DNA of 64,000 nucleotides from Candidatus Hadarchaeales archaeon. Lineage in GTDB: Archaea > Hadarchaeota > Hadarchaeia > Hadarchaeales > WYZ-LMO6. A program made the translations under genes and the position numbers. Where the stretch lies: the NCBI GenBank assembly GCA_038736355.1, contig JAVYML010000002.1, positions 1 to 64,000 on the forward strand. The letters are read 5' to 3'. Position 1 is the first letter of the stretch. Every line of letters begins with the position of its first letter. The notes below the pieces were generated by a model, which saw only the letters and a program-made list of their open reading frames with translations, ran no database searches and had not been told where the DNA came from. Of this stretch, positions 7,293-16,069 are shown in pieces.

Positions 7293-7961
7293 ATGAAAAA
7301 GCCCAAGCTCATCGTCATAGCCGGAGGGGGAAGGGTAGGTTCCCACCTGGCCGAGATCCTCACCAAGAAGGGAAAGGATGTGGTCCTCATAGACAAGGAT
7401 CCCCAGGTGTGCGAAAAACTGGCCGAAAGGCTCAACGCCCTCATCCTCTGCGGTGATGCCACCGAGAGGGAGACGTTGGAGGAAGCCAAGATAAAGGAGG
7501 CGGATGTCTTCGTGGGGGCTACGGGAAACGACAACGACAACATCGTGGCCTGCCAGCTGGCCAAAAACGCCTATGGTGTTCCCCTGGTGATGGCCAGAGT
7601 AGAGGATCCGGAGATGGCCAAGATGTCCAAGAGCTTCAACATCGACCTGATGGTCAGTCCCTCCCATGTGGCTTCCATGGTGCTTGAGAACGCCATTTCC
7701 CTTCCAGGCACCACCTCCATCTTCCTCTCGGATACTCCCATGACGGCGGCGGAGATAAGGATCCCAGAGGGTTCGAAGGTGGTCCACAAGAAACTCTCGG
7801 AGCTCGCCATACCCAGGGGATGCATCATAGGAATGATCTACAGGGATGGGGAACTCGTCGTCCCCAGGGGGGAAACCGTGCTGGAGGCGGGGGATATCGT
7901 GGCAATCATGGGTAAGGAGGAGGCTATAGCCAAGCTGGTGGACCAAATAAGGGGTAGGTGA
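7293..7961 (+). CDS. trkA: TrkA potassium-uptake regulatory subunit
   Basis: A 222-residue RCK protein. The N-terminal Rossmann fold (VIAGGGRVGSHLAEIL, residues 7-22; DKDPQVCEKL; GDATERETLEEA) binds NAD(H) or adenine nucleotides, and the TrkA-C domain (about residues 140-220, with PEGSKVVHKKLSEL) follows. It sits on the cytoplasmic face of the TrkH channel and gates K+ uptake. It is the first gene of a rightward operon with a 49-residue peptide gene, trkH and a membrane OB protein. Confidence 0.93.
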   Translation: MKKPKLIVIAGGGRVGSHLAEILTKKGKDVVLIDKDPQVCEKLAERLNALILCGDATERETLEEAKIKEADVFVGATGNDNDNIVACQLAKNAYGVPLVMARVEDPEMAKMSKSFNIDLMVSPSHVASMVLENAISLPGTTSIFLSDTPMTAAEIRIPEGSKVVHKKLSELAIPRGCIIGMIYRDGELVVPRGETVLEAGDIVAIMGKEEAIAKLVDQIRGR

Positions 7962-7963
7962 AG

Positions 7964-8113
7964 ATGGCCTTCAGAAAGCTCGGACTGAGGGGATTCTTGG
8001 AAAAGAACTGGGATTTCCTGAGCGGGCTCGTGGTGGAGTTCACCATCGCCTCCGCCCTCATCCTCCTCTCCGCGGCTCTCTGCTTCCTAGTCGTAACCCT
8101 CTCCTCCCTTTGA
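7964..8113 (+). CDS. Small single-span membrane protein (49 aa) in the trk operon
   Basis: A short gene between trkA and trkH: ATG two bases after the trkA stop, TGA at 8111-8113. The product begins MAFRKLGLRGFLEKNWDF, a basic amphipathic stretch, and continues with one transmembrane helix (about residues 21-47, VEFTIASALILLSAALCFLVV). The upstream GGGGTAGGTG can serve as a ribosome-binding site. I do not recognise a family. Position and topology suggest an accessory peptide of the Trk channel, which is an inference. Confidence 0.75.
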   Translation: MAFRKLGLRGFLEKNWDFLSGLVVEFTIASALILLSAALCFLVVTLSSL

Positions 8114-8122
8114 GGTGCTCGC

Positions 8123-9634
8123 TTGCTTTTCCGTCTCACGGGAGGGGACTGGAAGATCATCCTCTACAATCTGGGGAGGATGCTCCATCTCCTCTCCTTC
8201 GTCTTCCTCCTCCCCCTCCTTCCCGCCTTCCTTTACGAAGAACTCGACACCCTGCCCTACTTCTTCCTCACCTCCGGTCTGACACTCCTCATAGCCACCT
8301 TCCTCTCCCACTCGTTCAGGACGGAAGAACAAATGGAACTCAAACATGCCCTATGTTTGGTGGCTCTGGCCTGGCTCCTCACCTCTCTCTTGGCCTCCTT
8401 TCCCCTCTGGCTGGGAAAGGCCTGCTCTTCCTTCCTGGATGCCTGCTTCGAATCTCTAAGCGGCTTCACGGGCACGGGTCTCACCCTAGCCGTTGATCCC
8501 GACCACCTCGCCCGCTCCCTTCATTTCCACCGCCATCTCCTCCAGTTCCTGGGTGACGGGGTGGGAATCGTGGTGGTCTCCCTCGCCGTGCTGGGGAGGA
8601 CCGAGATGAGCAGTGTACTGGCCTTCAGGGGGGAGGCGAGGGAGGAAGGGATCAGACCGAGCGTGATAAGGACCACCAGGCTCATCTTCGGCATAGCCTT
8701 CACCTTCTTCATACTCGGAGCCCTTCTCCTCACCCTTGCGGGAATCTACGAGGGAGCCGACCCCGATACGGCCCTTTTCGACGGTGTTTGTCACTCCTTC
8801 ACCGGATACGCCACGGGCGGGTTCAGTCCCCATTCCCAGAACCTCATGTACTACCACGGAATGGTTTACGAAATCGTGGCCATGATCCTGGCGGTAATAG
8901 GGGCCCTGAACTTCAACTTGCATTATGCCCTCCTCACGGGCAGAAAGAATGAAATTTTCAAGAACACGGAAGTAAAGGTCTTCTTCTCCACCACCTTCCT
9001 CCTGTGCACCCTTACCACCCTCTTTCTCTTTGGAAAGGGGATATACGCCTCGACCGAGGCCCTCTTCAGGAGGGGTGTCTTCCAGCTCATCTCCGCCCAA
9101 ACCACCACCGGTTTCTACACCATCCCTCCCCCCCACTTGGTACTGATCTGGCCCCTCTCCCTCCTCCTGATCCTCTCCCTCTCGATGTTGCTGGGGGGCT
9201 GCGCCAACTCCACGTCCGGAGGCATCAAATCCCTAAGGGTTGGAATCCTGCTCAAATCCTTCGCCTTGGAGCTCAAGCGCCCCTTCCTTCCCAGATCCGC
9301 GGTAATAGGGGACAGGTTCCACCATCTGAAGGATTCTCCCCTCACCTCGGCGGTGGTTAGGGGTGCAGCGGTGGTGGCCACTTCTTACCTCCTCCTCTTC
9401 TTCTCGGGAACCTTCATCACCGCGGCCTATGGTTACGGTGTTGGGGAAGCCATGTTCGAAACCGCTTCCGCCCTCTCCAACGTGGGACTGAGCTGCGGGA
9501 TCACCCATCCCTCCATGCCAGCGGGTCTCAAACTGACCTACATGATGCTCATGTGGATGGGGAGGCTGGAGGTCCTGACCGTCCTCGTCCTCCTCATCGC
9601 CCTAGCCCTGAGCTTGGGGAGGAAGGTCGAATGA
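8123..9634 (+). CDS. trkH: TrkH-family potassium channel subunit
   Basis: A membrane protein of up to 503 residues with four degenerate membrane-pore-membrane repeats. Selectivity-filter-like loops are visible as GFTGTGLT, GYATGGFS, TTGFYTIP and SNVGLSCG, and the cytoplasmic-gate loop GGCANSTSGGIKSLR is present. It imports K+ under TrkA control. The start used is a TTG at 8123 with GGTG upstream; an in-frame ATG about 19 codons later is an alternative. The final TGA overlaps the next ATG in ATGA. Confidence 0.93.
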   Translation: MLFRLTGGDWKIILYNLGRMLHLLSFVFLLPLLPAFLYEELDTLPYFFLTSGLTLLIATFLSHSFRTEEQMELKHALCLVALAWLLTSLLASFPLWLGKACSSFLDACFESLSGFTGTGLTLAVDPDHLARSLHFHRHLLQFLGDGVGIVVVSLAVLGRTEMSSVLAFRGEAREEGIRPSVIRTTRLIFGIAFTFFILGALLLTLAGIYEGADPDTALFDGVCHSFTGYATGGFSPHSQNLMYYHGMVYEIVAMILAVIGALNFNLHYALLTGRKNEIFKNTEVKVFFSTTFLLCTLTTLFLFGKGIYASTEALFRRGVFQLISAQTTTGFYTIPPPHLVLIWPLSLLLILSLSMLLGGCANSTSGGIKSLRVGILLKSFALELKRPFLPRSAVIGDRFHHLKDSPLTSAVVRGAAVVATSYLLLFFSGTFITAAYGYGVGEAMFETASALSNVGLSCGITHPSMPAGLKLTYMMLMWMGRLEVLTVLVLLIALALSLGRKVE

Positions 9635-10131
9635 TAGAAAGGATCCTCCTCTGCCTCCTCCTCTCTTTGCTCTTCCTTCCCGCGGTGGGAGCCATTCCGG
9701 TGGAAGAACTGATGAAGAATCCCCAAGAATGGGATGGAAAATCCCTCACCGTAAGGGGGGAAGTGGTGGGAAGGCTGGAAAAGAAGGGGGGTGTCTGGTT
9801 GAACCTTCTGGACAACGGCTGGCCGCTGGGAGTTTGGTGTACGAAGGAACTGGCAAGGGAGGTGAGGGTGATAGGGGACTACAAACAGGTAGGGGATACG
9901 GTAGAGGTAACGGGGATCTTCCATGCCAAATGCAGGGAACACGGAGGGGAACCGGATTTCCATGCCGAAAACTTGAAGGTGGTATCGGAGGGATACGCGA
10001 TCCGGAGACCCATAAACTTTCCCCTCCTAATCCTCTCCCTTTCCCTCTTCTTGGCCGGTCTCTCCACCGCCCTCCTCCTCCGCCTGAGACGCAGGGAACC
10101 CTTCTGGGGCTACTCCCCTGAAAGCTTTTAA
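9631..10131 (+). CDS. Membrane-anchored OB-fold-like protein
   Basis: A 166-residue protein that starts with a signal peptide (residues 1-22, LLCLLLSLLFLPAVGA), then an OB-fold-like segment (PVEELMKNPQEWDGKSLTVRGEVVGRLEKKGGVWLNLLDN, then VGDTVEVTGIF), and ends with a second transmembrane helix near residues 133-155 and a short basic tail. The fold assignment rests on the strand pattern resembling periplasmic OB proteins, so it is tentative. Coupling to trkH by ATGA overlap suggests an extracytoplasmic partner of the transporter. Function unknown. Confidence 0.75.
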   Translation: MIERILLCLLLSLLFLPAVGAIPVEELMKNPQEWDGKSLTVRGEVVGRLEKKGGVWLNLLDNGWPLGVWCTKELAREVRVIGDYKQVGDTVEVTGIFHAKCREHGGEPDFHAENLKVVSEGYAIRRPINFPLLILSLSLFLAGLSTALLLRLRRREPFWGYSPESF

Positions 10132-10154
10132 CCCCGGGTGGGGGGAATGGGTGG

Positions 10155-11051
10155 ATGCTCCAAGAACAAGAACTGGAAGCCTACAGGAAGGCGGGAAAGC
10201 TGCTGGCAGAGGTGAGGGAAAAGATCAAGCCCATGGTGAAGGTGGGGGAGTCCCTAGTAAGAATAGCGGAGGAGGCGGAAAGGCTCATCCAAGAAAAGGG
10301 GGCCAAACCCGCCTTCCCCTGCAATGTTTCCCTCAACGAGGTGGCGGCACACTACAGTCCCCCGGCCGACGATCCAACCGTGATCAAGGAAGGGGACTTG
10401 GTGAAGGTGGACCTAGGGGCCCACCTGGACGGCTACATCGCCGACACTGCCTTCACGATAGCCACGGACGAGGAGGGAGAAAGGTTGAAGGAAGCTGCCG
10501 AGAAGGCCCTGGAGGCAGCCATAGCAACGGTGAAACCGGGAGTGGATGTGGGGGAAGTGGGAAGGGCCATAGAAGAGGCTGCCAAAGGGGCTGGCTTCAA
10601 ACCCATCGCCAACCTCACGGGACATGCCCTCTCCCGCTGGACCTTGCATGGAGGCCTCACCATCCCCAACCTCTCGGGACGAACGGGACAAAGGCTGGAG
10701 GCGGGGGAGGTCATAGCCCTGGAACCCTTCGTGACGGGAGGGGCGGGTTATGTGGAGGATACCAAGGAAGTTCTCATCTTCAGGTACCTTAGGGAACGCC
10801 CGGTGAGGCTGAGGATGACGAGGGAGCTCCTGAGGGACCTCAAAAAGATGTACAACGGTCTTCCCTTCGCGGAGAGATGGTTGGCCAAGCGCATGTCCAA
10901 ACTTAGACTCAGGCTCACCCTCAGGGAACTGGTGGAAGTGGGTGCCCTCTGGCCATACCACGTGCTGGTGGAGAGGTCTGGTAAGAAGGTGGCCCAGGCG
11001 GAGCACACGGTTTTGGTAACGGAAGAGGGGTGTGAGGTCCTCACCGTCTGA
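10155..11051 (+). CDS. map: Methionine aminopeptidase, type II
   Basis: Removes the initiator methionine from nascent proteins. The 298-residue pita-bread protein shows the metal ligands in DLGAHLDGYIADTAF (two Asp), the His of GHALSRWTLHGG, the Glu of ALEPFV and the C-terminal Glu of QAEHTVLV. The type II helical insertion (about residues 195-260, RYLRERPVRLRMTRELL...) is present, as expected in archaea. It follows the trk operon closely and its last 11 bases overlap the end of the convergent MFS gene. Confidence 0.95.
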   Translation: MLQEQELEAYRKAGKLLAEVREKIKPMVKVGESLVRIAEEAERLIQEKGAKPAFPCNVSLNEVAAHYSPPADDPTVIKEGDLVKVDLGAHLDGYIADTAFTIATDEEGERLKEAAEKALEAAIATVKPGVDVGEVGRAIEEAAKGAGFKPIANLTGHALSRWTLHGGLTIPNLSGRTGQRLEAGEVIALEPFVTGGAGYVEDTKEVLIFRYLRERPVRLRMTRELLRDLKKMYNGLPFAERWLAKRMSKLRLRLTLRELVEVGALWPYHVLVERSGKKVAQAEHTVLVTEEGCEVLTV

Positions 11052-12171
11052 GATCACTGAGGGAAAGGACACCCAGCACTAGGCTGAGAAGGGAGTAGGG
11101 AAAGAGGAGGAAGGCGAAATTGCCCCTGCTTAAAACTGCCCCACCCACCAGAGGACCCACCACATGGCCCACGGAATAAGCCATGAGGAAAAGGGCCGAA
11201 GCCACCCCTGCTTCGGGGACGGCTTCGGTGATGAGGGGAAGAGCGGAGGAGAGGGGTGCCCCTATGGCCAGACCCAACAAACAAAAGGTGGCGGTCGCCT
11301 GCAAGGGGGAATTCACGAAGAGAACCGTTGGAAAGGAAACCGCACAAAGGAGGAGGCCCCACCCTATTACTCTCCTCCTTCCGAACCTATCGCTGGCGAA
11401 GCCGAAGAGGGGTCTGGAGATCACCAAAGAGAGGGCTGCCAGCCCGAACATCGTGCCTATCTCACCCTGTCCCAGCCCCAGATGGGAGGAAAGGTAGGGA
11501 GGGGCGAAGGGTTCCAGAAAGCCAAAGCCCATCCAGACGAGCAGGGCCACCGAGCAGGAGAGGACGGCATCGGGATTCCTAACCCCTTTGAGGAAAGGGG
11601 AGGAACCGAGGCCCAAGCCTGAAGAAGGGGGCTCCCGGAGGAGTAAGAAGGAGAGGATGCCCAACAAAAGGGAGAGAAGGGCCCATACCTCGAAGGGTCT
11701 GGAATAACCACCCACTTCGGCCAACCATCCCCCGAAGGGAGGTCCCGCTATGGCTCCCAAACCCATGGAAGCGGTTACCCACCCCAACGTCCTCCCCCTC
11801 CTGGAAGAAGGGGTGAGATCCGTCAGGAGGGCCAGGGAAGCGATCCAGATCGAGGCCGCCGCCATTCCCTGGATACTCCTGCTCAAAAAGAGCTGGACAA
11901 AGGAAGAAGAGAGGGAGAAAGAGAGACTGGAGAGGGCCAGCGCTATCATCCCCAAACCCAGCAAAGACTTCCTCCCCATCCTTTCACAGAGGATGCCCAA
12001 GGGAAGGGTGACCAGAAGGTGGACCAAGGGATATGCGGCAAAAACCAAACCCAAGAGGGTGGGGGAAAGGTGGAATTCCGAGGCCCTCAGGGGGACGGTG
12101 GGAATCACTATTCCATAACCTGCTGCATCCAGGAAAACCGCAACACAGGCCAAGAAGAGAGCCCTTTTCAT
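11041..12171 (-). CDS. MFS transporter (drug:H+ antiporter type)
   Basis: A 376-residue major facilitator with about 11-12 transmembrane helices and the loop-2 signature GILCERMGRKSLLG, repeated in the second half as FASDRFGRRRVIG. The topology and the Pro/Gly-rich motif in helix 5 (GAIAGPPFGGWLAE) point to an exporter of the DHA1 type. The substrate cannot be predicted. It lies 34 bases downstream of flpA on the same strand and may be cotranscribed. Confidence 0.88.
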   Translation of the reverse strand: MKRALFLACVAVFLDAAGYGIVIPTVPLRASEFHLSPTLLGLVFAAYPLVHLLVTLPLGILCERMGRKSLLGLGMIALALSSLSFSLSSSFVQLFLSRSIQGMAAASIWIASLALLTDLTPSSRRGRTLGWVTASMGLGAIAGPPFGGWLAEVGGYSRPFEVWALLSLLLGILSFLLLREPPSSGLGLGSSPFLKGVRNPDAVLSCSVALLVWMGFGFLEPFAPPYLSSHLGLGQGEIGTMFGLAALSLVISRPLFGFASDRFGRRRVIGWGLLLCAVSFPTVLFVNSPLQATATFCLLGLAIGAPLSSALPLITEAVPEAGVASALFLMAYSVGHVVGPLVGGAVLSRGNFAFLLFPYSLLSLVLGVLSLSDLRR

Positions 12172-12205
12172 CTCTCCTCTTCTCGACCTGAATAAAAACC
12201 GATGC

Positions 12206-12883
12206 TCATTCCTTACGGAGTACCAGGAGGACGTGGTCCTTCTCGTATGGCTCCAGCAACTTGAAGTCCACGAGCTTCATTTCCTCACCCAGTTTCTCCC
12301 TCTCCTCCCTGAAAACTTCCTTGACACTTTTGGTAACGTCTATGCTTTTTGCCTTAAGGAAGAAGAGGACCCAGCCTCCGGGTCTCAAATAAATCAGGTT
12401 CCTCTTCAGGATCTCCGTTTGATCGGGTTGGGCCACGTCCTGATAGATCACGTCGGCCTCCTCCAAAAGGAAGCGGTAGGAAGAAGGATACCTGGCGTCG
12501 GAGAGAATGGGAATCATGTTCTTCCTCTTCTCGCAGAGGGGAAGGAGATCCCTCATCGGACGGAAGGAGAGCTCCACACACCAGATCACCCCTCTTTCCC
12601 CCACGATGTCGGAGAGATGGCTGGCCGTAGTACCCGAAGCCGCGCCCAGGTAGAGGACCCTAGACCCCCTGCCCACGGGCATTTCCTTCAGTCCCAGATG
12701 GAGGGCTGAGGAGAGTTTGCTCCTGTAGGGATCCCAAACCCTATACTCCGTTCCATCCACCCTCACGAGCTCCTCCCCATACACCCTCTCTCCAGGAAGG
12801 AGGTTCCTGGTCGCCAGCTTCTTCCCTTCGGGAAATCTAAGCCAATAAACTCCTGGAAACCTCTCCTCCACTTCCACCCTCAC
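12206..12883 (-). CDS. flpA: Fibrillarin-like rRNA/tRNA 2'-O-methyltransferase
   Basis: The catalytic subunit of C/D-box sRNPs, which methylates rRNA and tRNA riboses using SAM. The 225-residue protein carries the fibrillarin core: YRVWDPYRSKLSSALHLGLKEMP, the SAM loop VLYLGAASGTTASHLSD, VELSFRPMRDLL, DARYP and VDVIYQDVAQPDQTEIL, ending with KDHVLLVLRK. Its ATG overlaps the nop5 stop by four bases, the usual archaeal nop5-flpA arrangement. Confidence 0.97.
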   Translation of the reverse strand: MRVEVEERFPGVYWLRFPEGKKLATRNLLPGERVYGEELVRVDGTEYRVWDPYRSKLSSALHLGLKEMPVGRGSRVLYLGAASGTTASHLSDIVGERGVIWCVELSFRPMRDLLPLCEKRKNMIPILSDARYPSSYRFLLEEADVIYQDVAQPDQTEILKRNLIYLRPGGWVLFFLKAKSIDVTKSVKEVFREEREKLGEEMKLVDFKLLEPYEKDHVLLVLRKE

Positions 12884-14010
12884 TTCTTTCCACCCCTTAT
12901 TTCGGATAGACGCCTTTCGAGCTCGAGGGATAGCCTGTCACCCAAGTAGCTCCCTCCCATCAGATCCACCCTAGCCGCTATGCTGACCTTTCCCGCCACC
13001 GCCCTCGCTATCTTTCCCCTCAGCTTTTTGGGAGCAGAACGGAGGGGAGGGAAGCGATAGAGTACTCCGTGCTTGGGCGGTTTTCCTTTGGAACGTAGGG
13101 CCCTGAAGAGGGCCTTTTCCGCCCCCAAGATTTGGATGGTGCTGGTGGGCATCCTAGCCAACTTCTCCAGCCCACCCGCGAGCGAGATGAGGCGAGCGCC
13201 CAGGAGACTTCCCACCACGGCTTTCAAGTTGGGTGCCACCTCCTCCATCTTCCTTTCCAAATACTCGGTCAGCTTCTTCCTGAGGGAGAGGAGTTCCAGG
13301 ATCTTCCTCCCGCCCTCCTTCATGACTTCCAGGTCTTCCCTCCCCACTTCTGCCCCAAGGGAGTTCCTAGCTGAGGAGGCGATCTTTTTGGCCCTCTCGG
13401 GGGGAAGACCCAACCCCACCAGTTTTTCCTCCGTAAACTCTTCCCTCTTTCCCAAGAGAACCAGCAACCTGACATATTCCTCATGATCGGCCACCAGTTC
13501 ATCCAGTTCCGGGAAGTGTAGGGAATACCATTCCCTCAGGAGGTTTACGAGGAGGTTGAGGGTCCTGTCCAGCTCCTCCAGCATCTTGGAGGCCCCGATC
13601 ACACACCTGTCCCTTTCCGCCATTTTCTCTCCCACTTCCTTCCTCGCCAGCTCCAGCGAGACCTCCCTCACCCTCTCCGAGAGGGGGATTCCGCAAATGC
13701 TGGCTATCTCCCCTCCCCTCCTCCTCAGTTCCTCCCCCCCCTTCCCAGGAAACTCGGCGCGGAAGAGAATCCCTGGAAAACGGGATCCCAGCCTCCTCGC
13801 CAGCTCCTCTTCTTCCACCACGAACTCCCTGTACCCCTTCCCCACCAGCTCCTCCACCAACTGGAGATGCTCTGGGGTGGGCTCCCCCCTCCGGAGGATT
13901 GAGATCCTCTCCGCGGCCTCGGAGGGTGAACCGAAGATCCTGAAGGCCACTACCCTCTCCCCCTCGAAGGCGAAGACCCCTAGCACGTTTTCCGCCAGCT
14001 GGAGTTCCAT
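12880..14010 (-). CDS. nop5: Nop5 (Nop56/58) C/D-box sRNP core protein
   Basis: The scaffold that links fibrillarin and L7Ae on C/D guide RNAs. The N-terminal fibrillarin-binding domain comes first, then a long coiled coil (about residues 110-230) and the Nop RNA-binding domain with APNLKAVVGSLLGARLISLAGGLEKLARMPTSTIQILGAEKALFRALR, then PKHGVLYRFPPL. I place the start at the ATG at 14010 (376 residues) because GGAGGGAAGG precedes it and homologues begin MEL; the open frame extends 15 codons further. No L7Ae gene is in the window. Confidence 0.96.
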   Translation of the reverse strand: MELQLAENVLGVFAFEGERVVAFRIFGSPSEAAERISILRRGEPTPEHLQLVEELVGKGYREFVVEEEELARRLGSRFPGILFRAEFPGKGGEELRRRGGEIASICGIPLSERVREVSLELARKEVGEKMAERDRCVIGASKMLEELDRTLNLLVNLLREWYSLHFPELDELVADHEEYVRLLVLLGKREEFTEEKLVGLGLPPERAKKIASSARNSLGAEVGREDLEVMKEGGRKILELLSLRKKLTEYLERKMEEVAPNLKAVVGSLLGARLISLAGGLEKLARMPTSTIQILGAEKALFRALRSKGKPPKHGVLYRFPPLRSAPKKLRGKIARAVAGKVSIAARVDLMGGSYLGDRLSLELERRLSEIRGGKK

Positions 14011-14039
14011 CTTCCTTCCCTCCTCCGCAGACGATAAAG

Positions 14040-15143
14040 CTACCTGAGTAGCCATGGATTACCAATCCTCACCTTCACTAGTCCCTCCTTCTTACAGAGG
14101 GCCAAGTACCTCTCCGCCTCCTCTCTCCTCGTGTAGGGGAGATCCCCCATCCAGTGAAGGGGATGGAAGGCCAAAAGGACATACGGAATGGTGGGGTCGA
14201 GGTCGGCGATGAAGGAGGCAAGGGCCCTCACCTCCTCTTCGTCCACGTAACCTGGAACGAGCAGGGTGCTGGCGCGAAGGAAGGGTACCTCCGGTCTCTT
14301 TGCGTGCAAACGGGAGAGTCTCTCGAAATTTTGATAGGGGACCCTCGTCCTCACGCCGGAAAGAGCATAAAGCATTTCCTCAGACCAGCATTTGAGGTCG
14401 GCCTTTATCCCTCCCCCGCTCTCCAAACAAATCCTTCCCACTTCCTCCAGATCCTTCGGATGCTGGTTCAGGTTGGTCTCCAAACATATCCTAAGGAGCC
14501 TTCCCTCCCTTTCCGCCCTTTCCCTCAGGGCCCTGGCCGAGGAAAGGACGAAGGGCATTTGACTTGAAGGATCCCCCCCGAAATAACAGGCACACCCCAC
14601 CCTTTCATCTGCCTCCTCCGCCAGCTCCTCCGGTCCCGCCACCGGACCGCCCTGCCTGAGCATGGTCTTGAAGCTAAAGTTCTGACAGAAAAGACAGTTG
14701 TAAGTACAGCTTCCCAAGAAGATGGCGAGGTTGAAATATCCCAAGTCCCCCCTGGGAGAACGACACCACTTGGGATAACCCGCTCCCCCAGAACCTGCGC
14801 AGAACTCGGCGGGCACGCAGTTGGTGGGGAGGGGATCCAGATACCAACTGACCAGTCCCCTTTCGGCGGTTCCCCATCTCCTCACCAACTTTCCCCCCTC
14901 GTTCTTTACCAGTCCACAATAACCCCATCCCCCCTCGGGTATCCTGCAGGCGTTTCCGCATCCCTCACAAGCCGGAGCCCCAGGCTCTTTGGGAACCAGC
15001 GGAGGAAGACCCATCCCCTTCCTGGTCCTAGCGTGGGCTGCCTCTATCCAAGGCTTGGCCTCTTCGAAGCGTTCCCTCACGCAACGTGGACAGACAGCGA
15101 GCACGGAAGAAAGGGCCTCCTTCCCGCATACCCTGCACTCCAT
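14040..15143 (-). CDS. Radical SAM protein, pyruvate-formate-lyase-activase-like
   Basis: A 367-residue radical SAM enzyme with N-terminal cysteine pairs (CRVCGK..CPRC, residues 3-22; CEGCGNAC, about 58-65) that may bind zinc or a second cluster. The radical SAM cluster motif CTYNCLFC is near residue 148-155. The PflA-related (COG1313-like) pattern continues with ETNLNQ and ADLKCW. The substrate is unknown. It precedes nop5 by 29 bases on the same strand, so it is probably cotranscribed with the C/D RNP genes, although an RNA-related role is only a guess. Confidence 0.85.
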   Translation of the reverse strand: MECRVCGKEALSSVLAVCPRCVRERFEEAKPWIEAAHARTRKGMGLPPLVPKEPGAPACEGCGNACRIPEGGWGYCGLVKNEGGKLVRRWGTAERGLVSWYLDPLPTNCVPAEFCAGSGGAGYPKWCRSPRGDLGYFNLAIFLGSCTYNCLFCQNFSFKTMLRQGGPVAGPEELAEEADERVGCACYFGGDPSSQMPFVLSSARALRERAEREGRLLRICLETNLNQHPKDLEEVGRICLESGGGIKADLKCWSEEMLYALSGVRTRVPYQNFERLSRLHAKRPEVPFLRASTLLVPGYVDEEEVRALASFIADLDPTIPYVLLAFHPLHWMGDLPYTRREEAERYLALCKKEGLVKVRIGNPWLLR

Positions 15144-15175
15144 CAGAATCCTTTAAGGAAGGAGGGAAAGTATAG

Positions 15176-16063
15176 ATGATGAAGCTCTTCGGTACGGAGA
15201 GGCTCAAGAGGGGTTTTGCCAGCATGTGCAAGGGCGGGGTGATCATGGACGTGACCACGCCGGAACAGGCCAGAATAGCCGAGGAGGCGGGTGCGGTGGC
15301 GGTGATGGCCCTGGAGGCGGTTCCGGCCGATATAAGGAAGGCGGGAGGGGTGGCCAGGATGGCCGACCCCGCCAGGATCAAGGAGATCATGGACGCCGTC
15401 TCCATACCCGTGATGGCGAAGTGTAGGATAGGACACTTCGCCGAGGCCCAAGTGCTGGAGGCCCTCGGAGTGGACATGATAGACGAGTCCGAAGTTCTCA
15501 CCCCTGCCGATGAGGAATATCACATAGACAAGAGGAAATTCAAGGTCCCCTTCGTTTGCGGGGCAAGGGATTTGGGGGAGGCCCTGAGGAGGATCCACGA
15601 GGGGGCGGCCATGATAAGAACGAAGGGGGAGGCCGGGACGGGAAACATCGTGGAGGCCGTCAGGCACATCAGACTCACCCTTCGCCAGATAGAGGAACTG
15701 AAGAGGCTGAACAGGAAGGGACTGGAGCAGAAGGCCAGGGAGTACAGGGTGCCGGTGGAACTGGTAAAGGAAGTGGCCAGGCTGGGAAGGTTACCCGTGG
15801 TATGGTTCTGCGCGGGTGGGATAGCCACGCCCGCCGATGCCTCCCTAGTGATGCAGTTTGGAGTGGATGGAATTTTCGTGGGTTCGGGTATTTTCAAGTC
15901 CTCCGATCCCCCACGCATGGCAAGGGCCATCGTGGAGGCCACCAGGTACTACGACGATCCCGAGGTTGTCCTGAGGGCCAGCTGGAACCTCCCCACCCCC
16001 ATGAAGGGCACGGACCTCAGGACCCTAAGGCCAGAGGAGCTCCTCCACACGAGAGGGATTTAA
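15176..16063 (+). CDS. pdxS: Pyridoxal 5'-phosphate synthase, PdxS subunit
   Basis: PdxS condenses ribose 5-phosphate, glyceraldehyde 3-phosphate and ammonia into pyridoxal phosphate, in a complex with PdxT. The 295-residue TIM barrel shows [22 protein letters not shown], the catalytic-lysine region [24 protein letters not shown]-like [13 protein letters not shown], and the phosphate loop [17 protein letters not shown]...[14 protein letters not shown] (with small changes). It starts divergently from the radical SAM gene and precedes pdxT by six bases. Confidence 0.97.
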   Translation: MMKLFGTERLKRGFASMCKGGVIMDVTTPEQARIAEEAGAVAVMALEAVPADIRKAGGVARMADPARIKEIMDAVSIPVMAKCRIGHFAEAQVLEALGVDMIDESEVLTPADEEYHIDKRKFKVPFVCGARDLGEALRRIHEGAAMIRTKGEAGTGNIVEAVRHIRLTLRQIEELKRLNRKGLEQKAREYRVPVELVKEVARLGRLPVVWFCAGGIATPADASLVMQFGVDGIFVGSGIFKSSDPPRMARAIVEATRYYDDPEVVLRASWNLPTPMKGTDLRTLRPEELLHTRGI

Positions 16064-16069
16064 TCCCGG

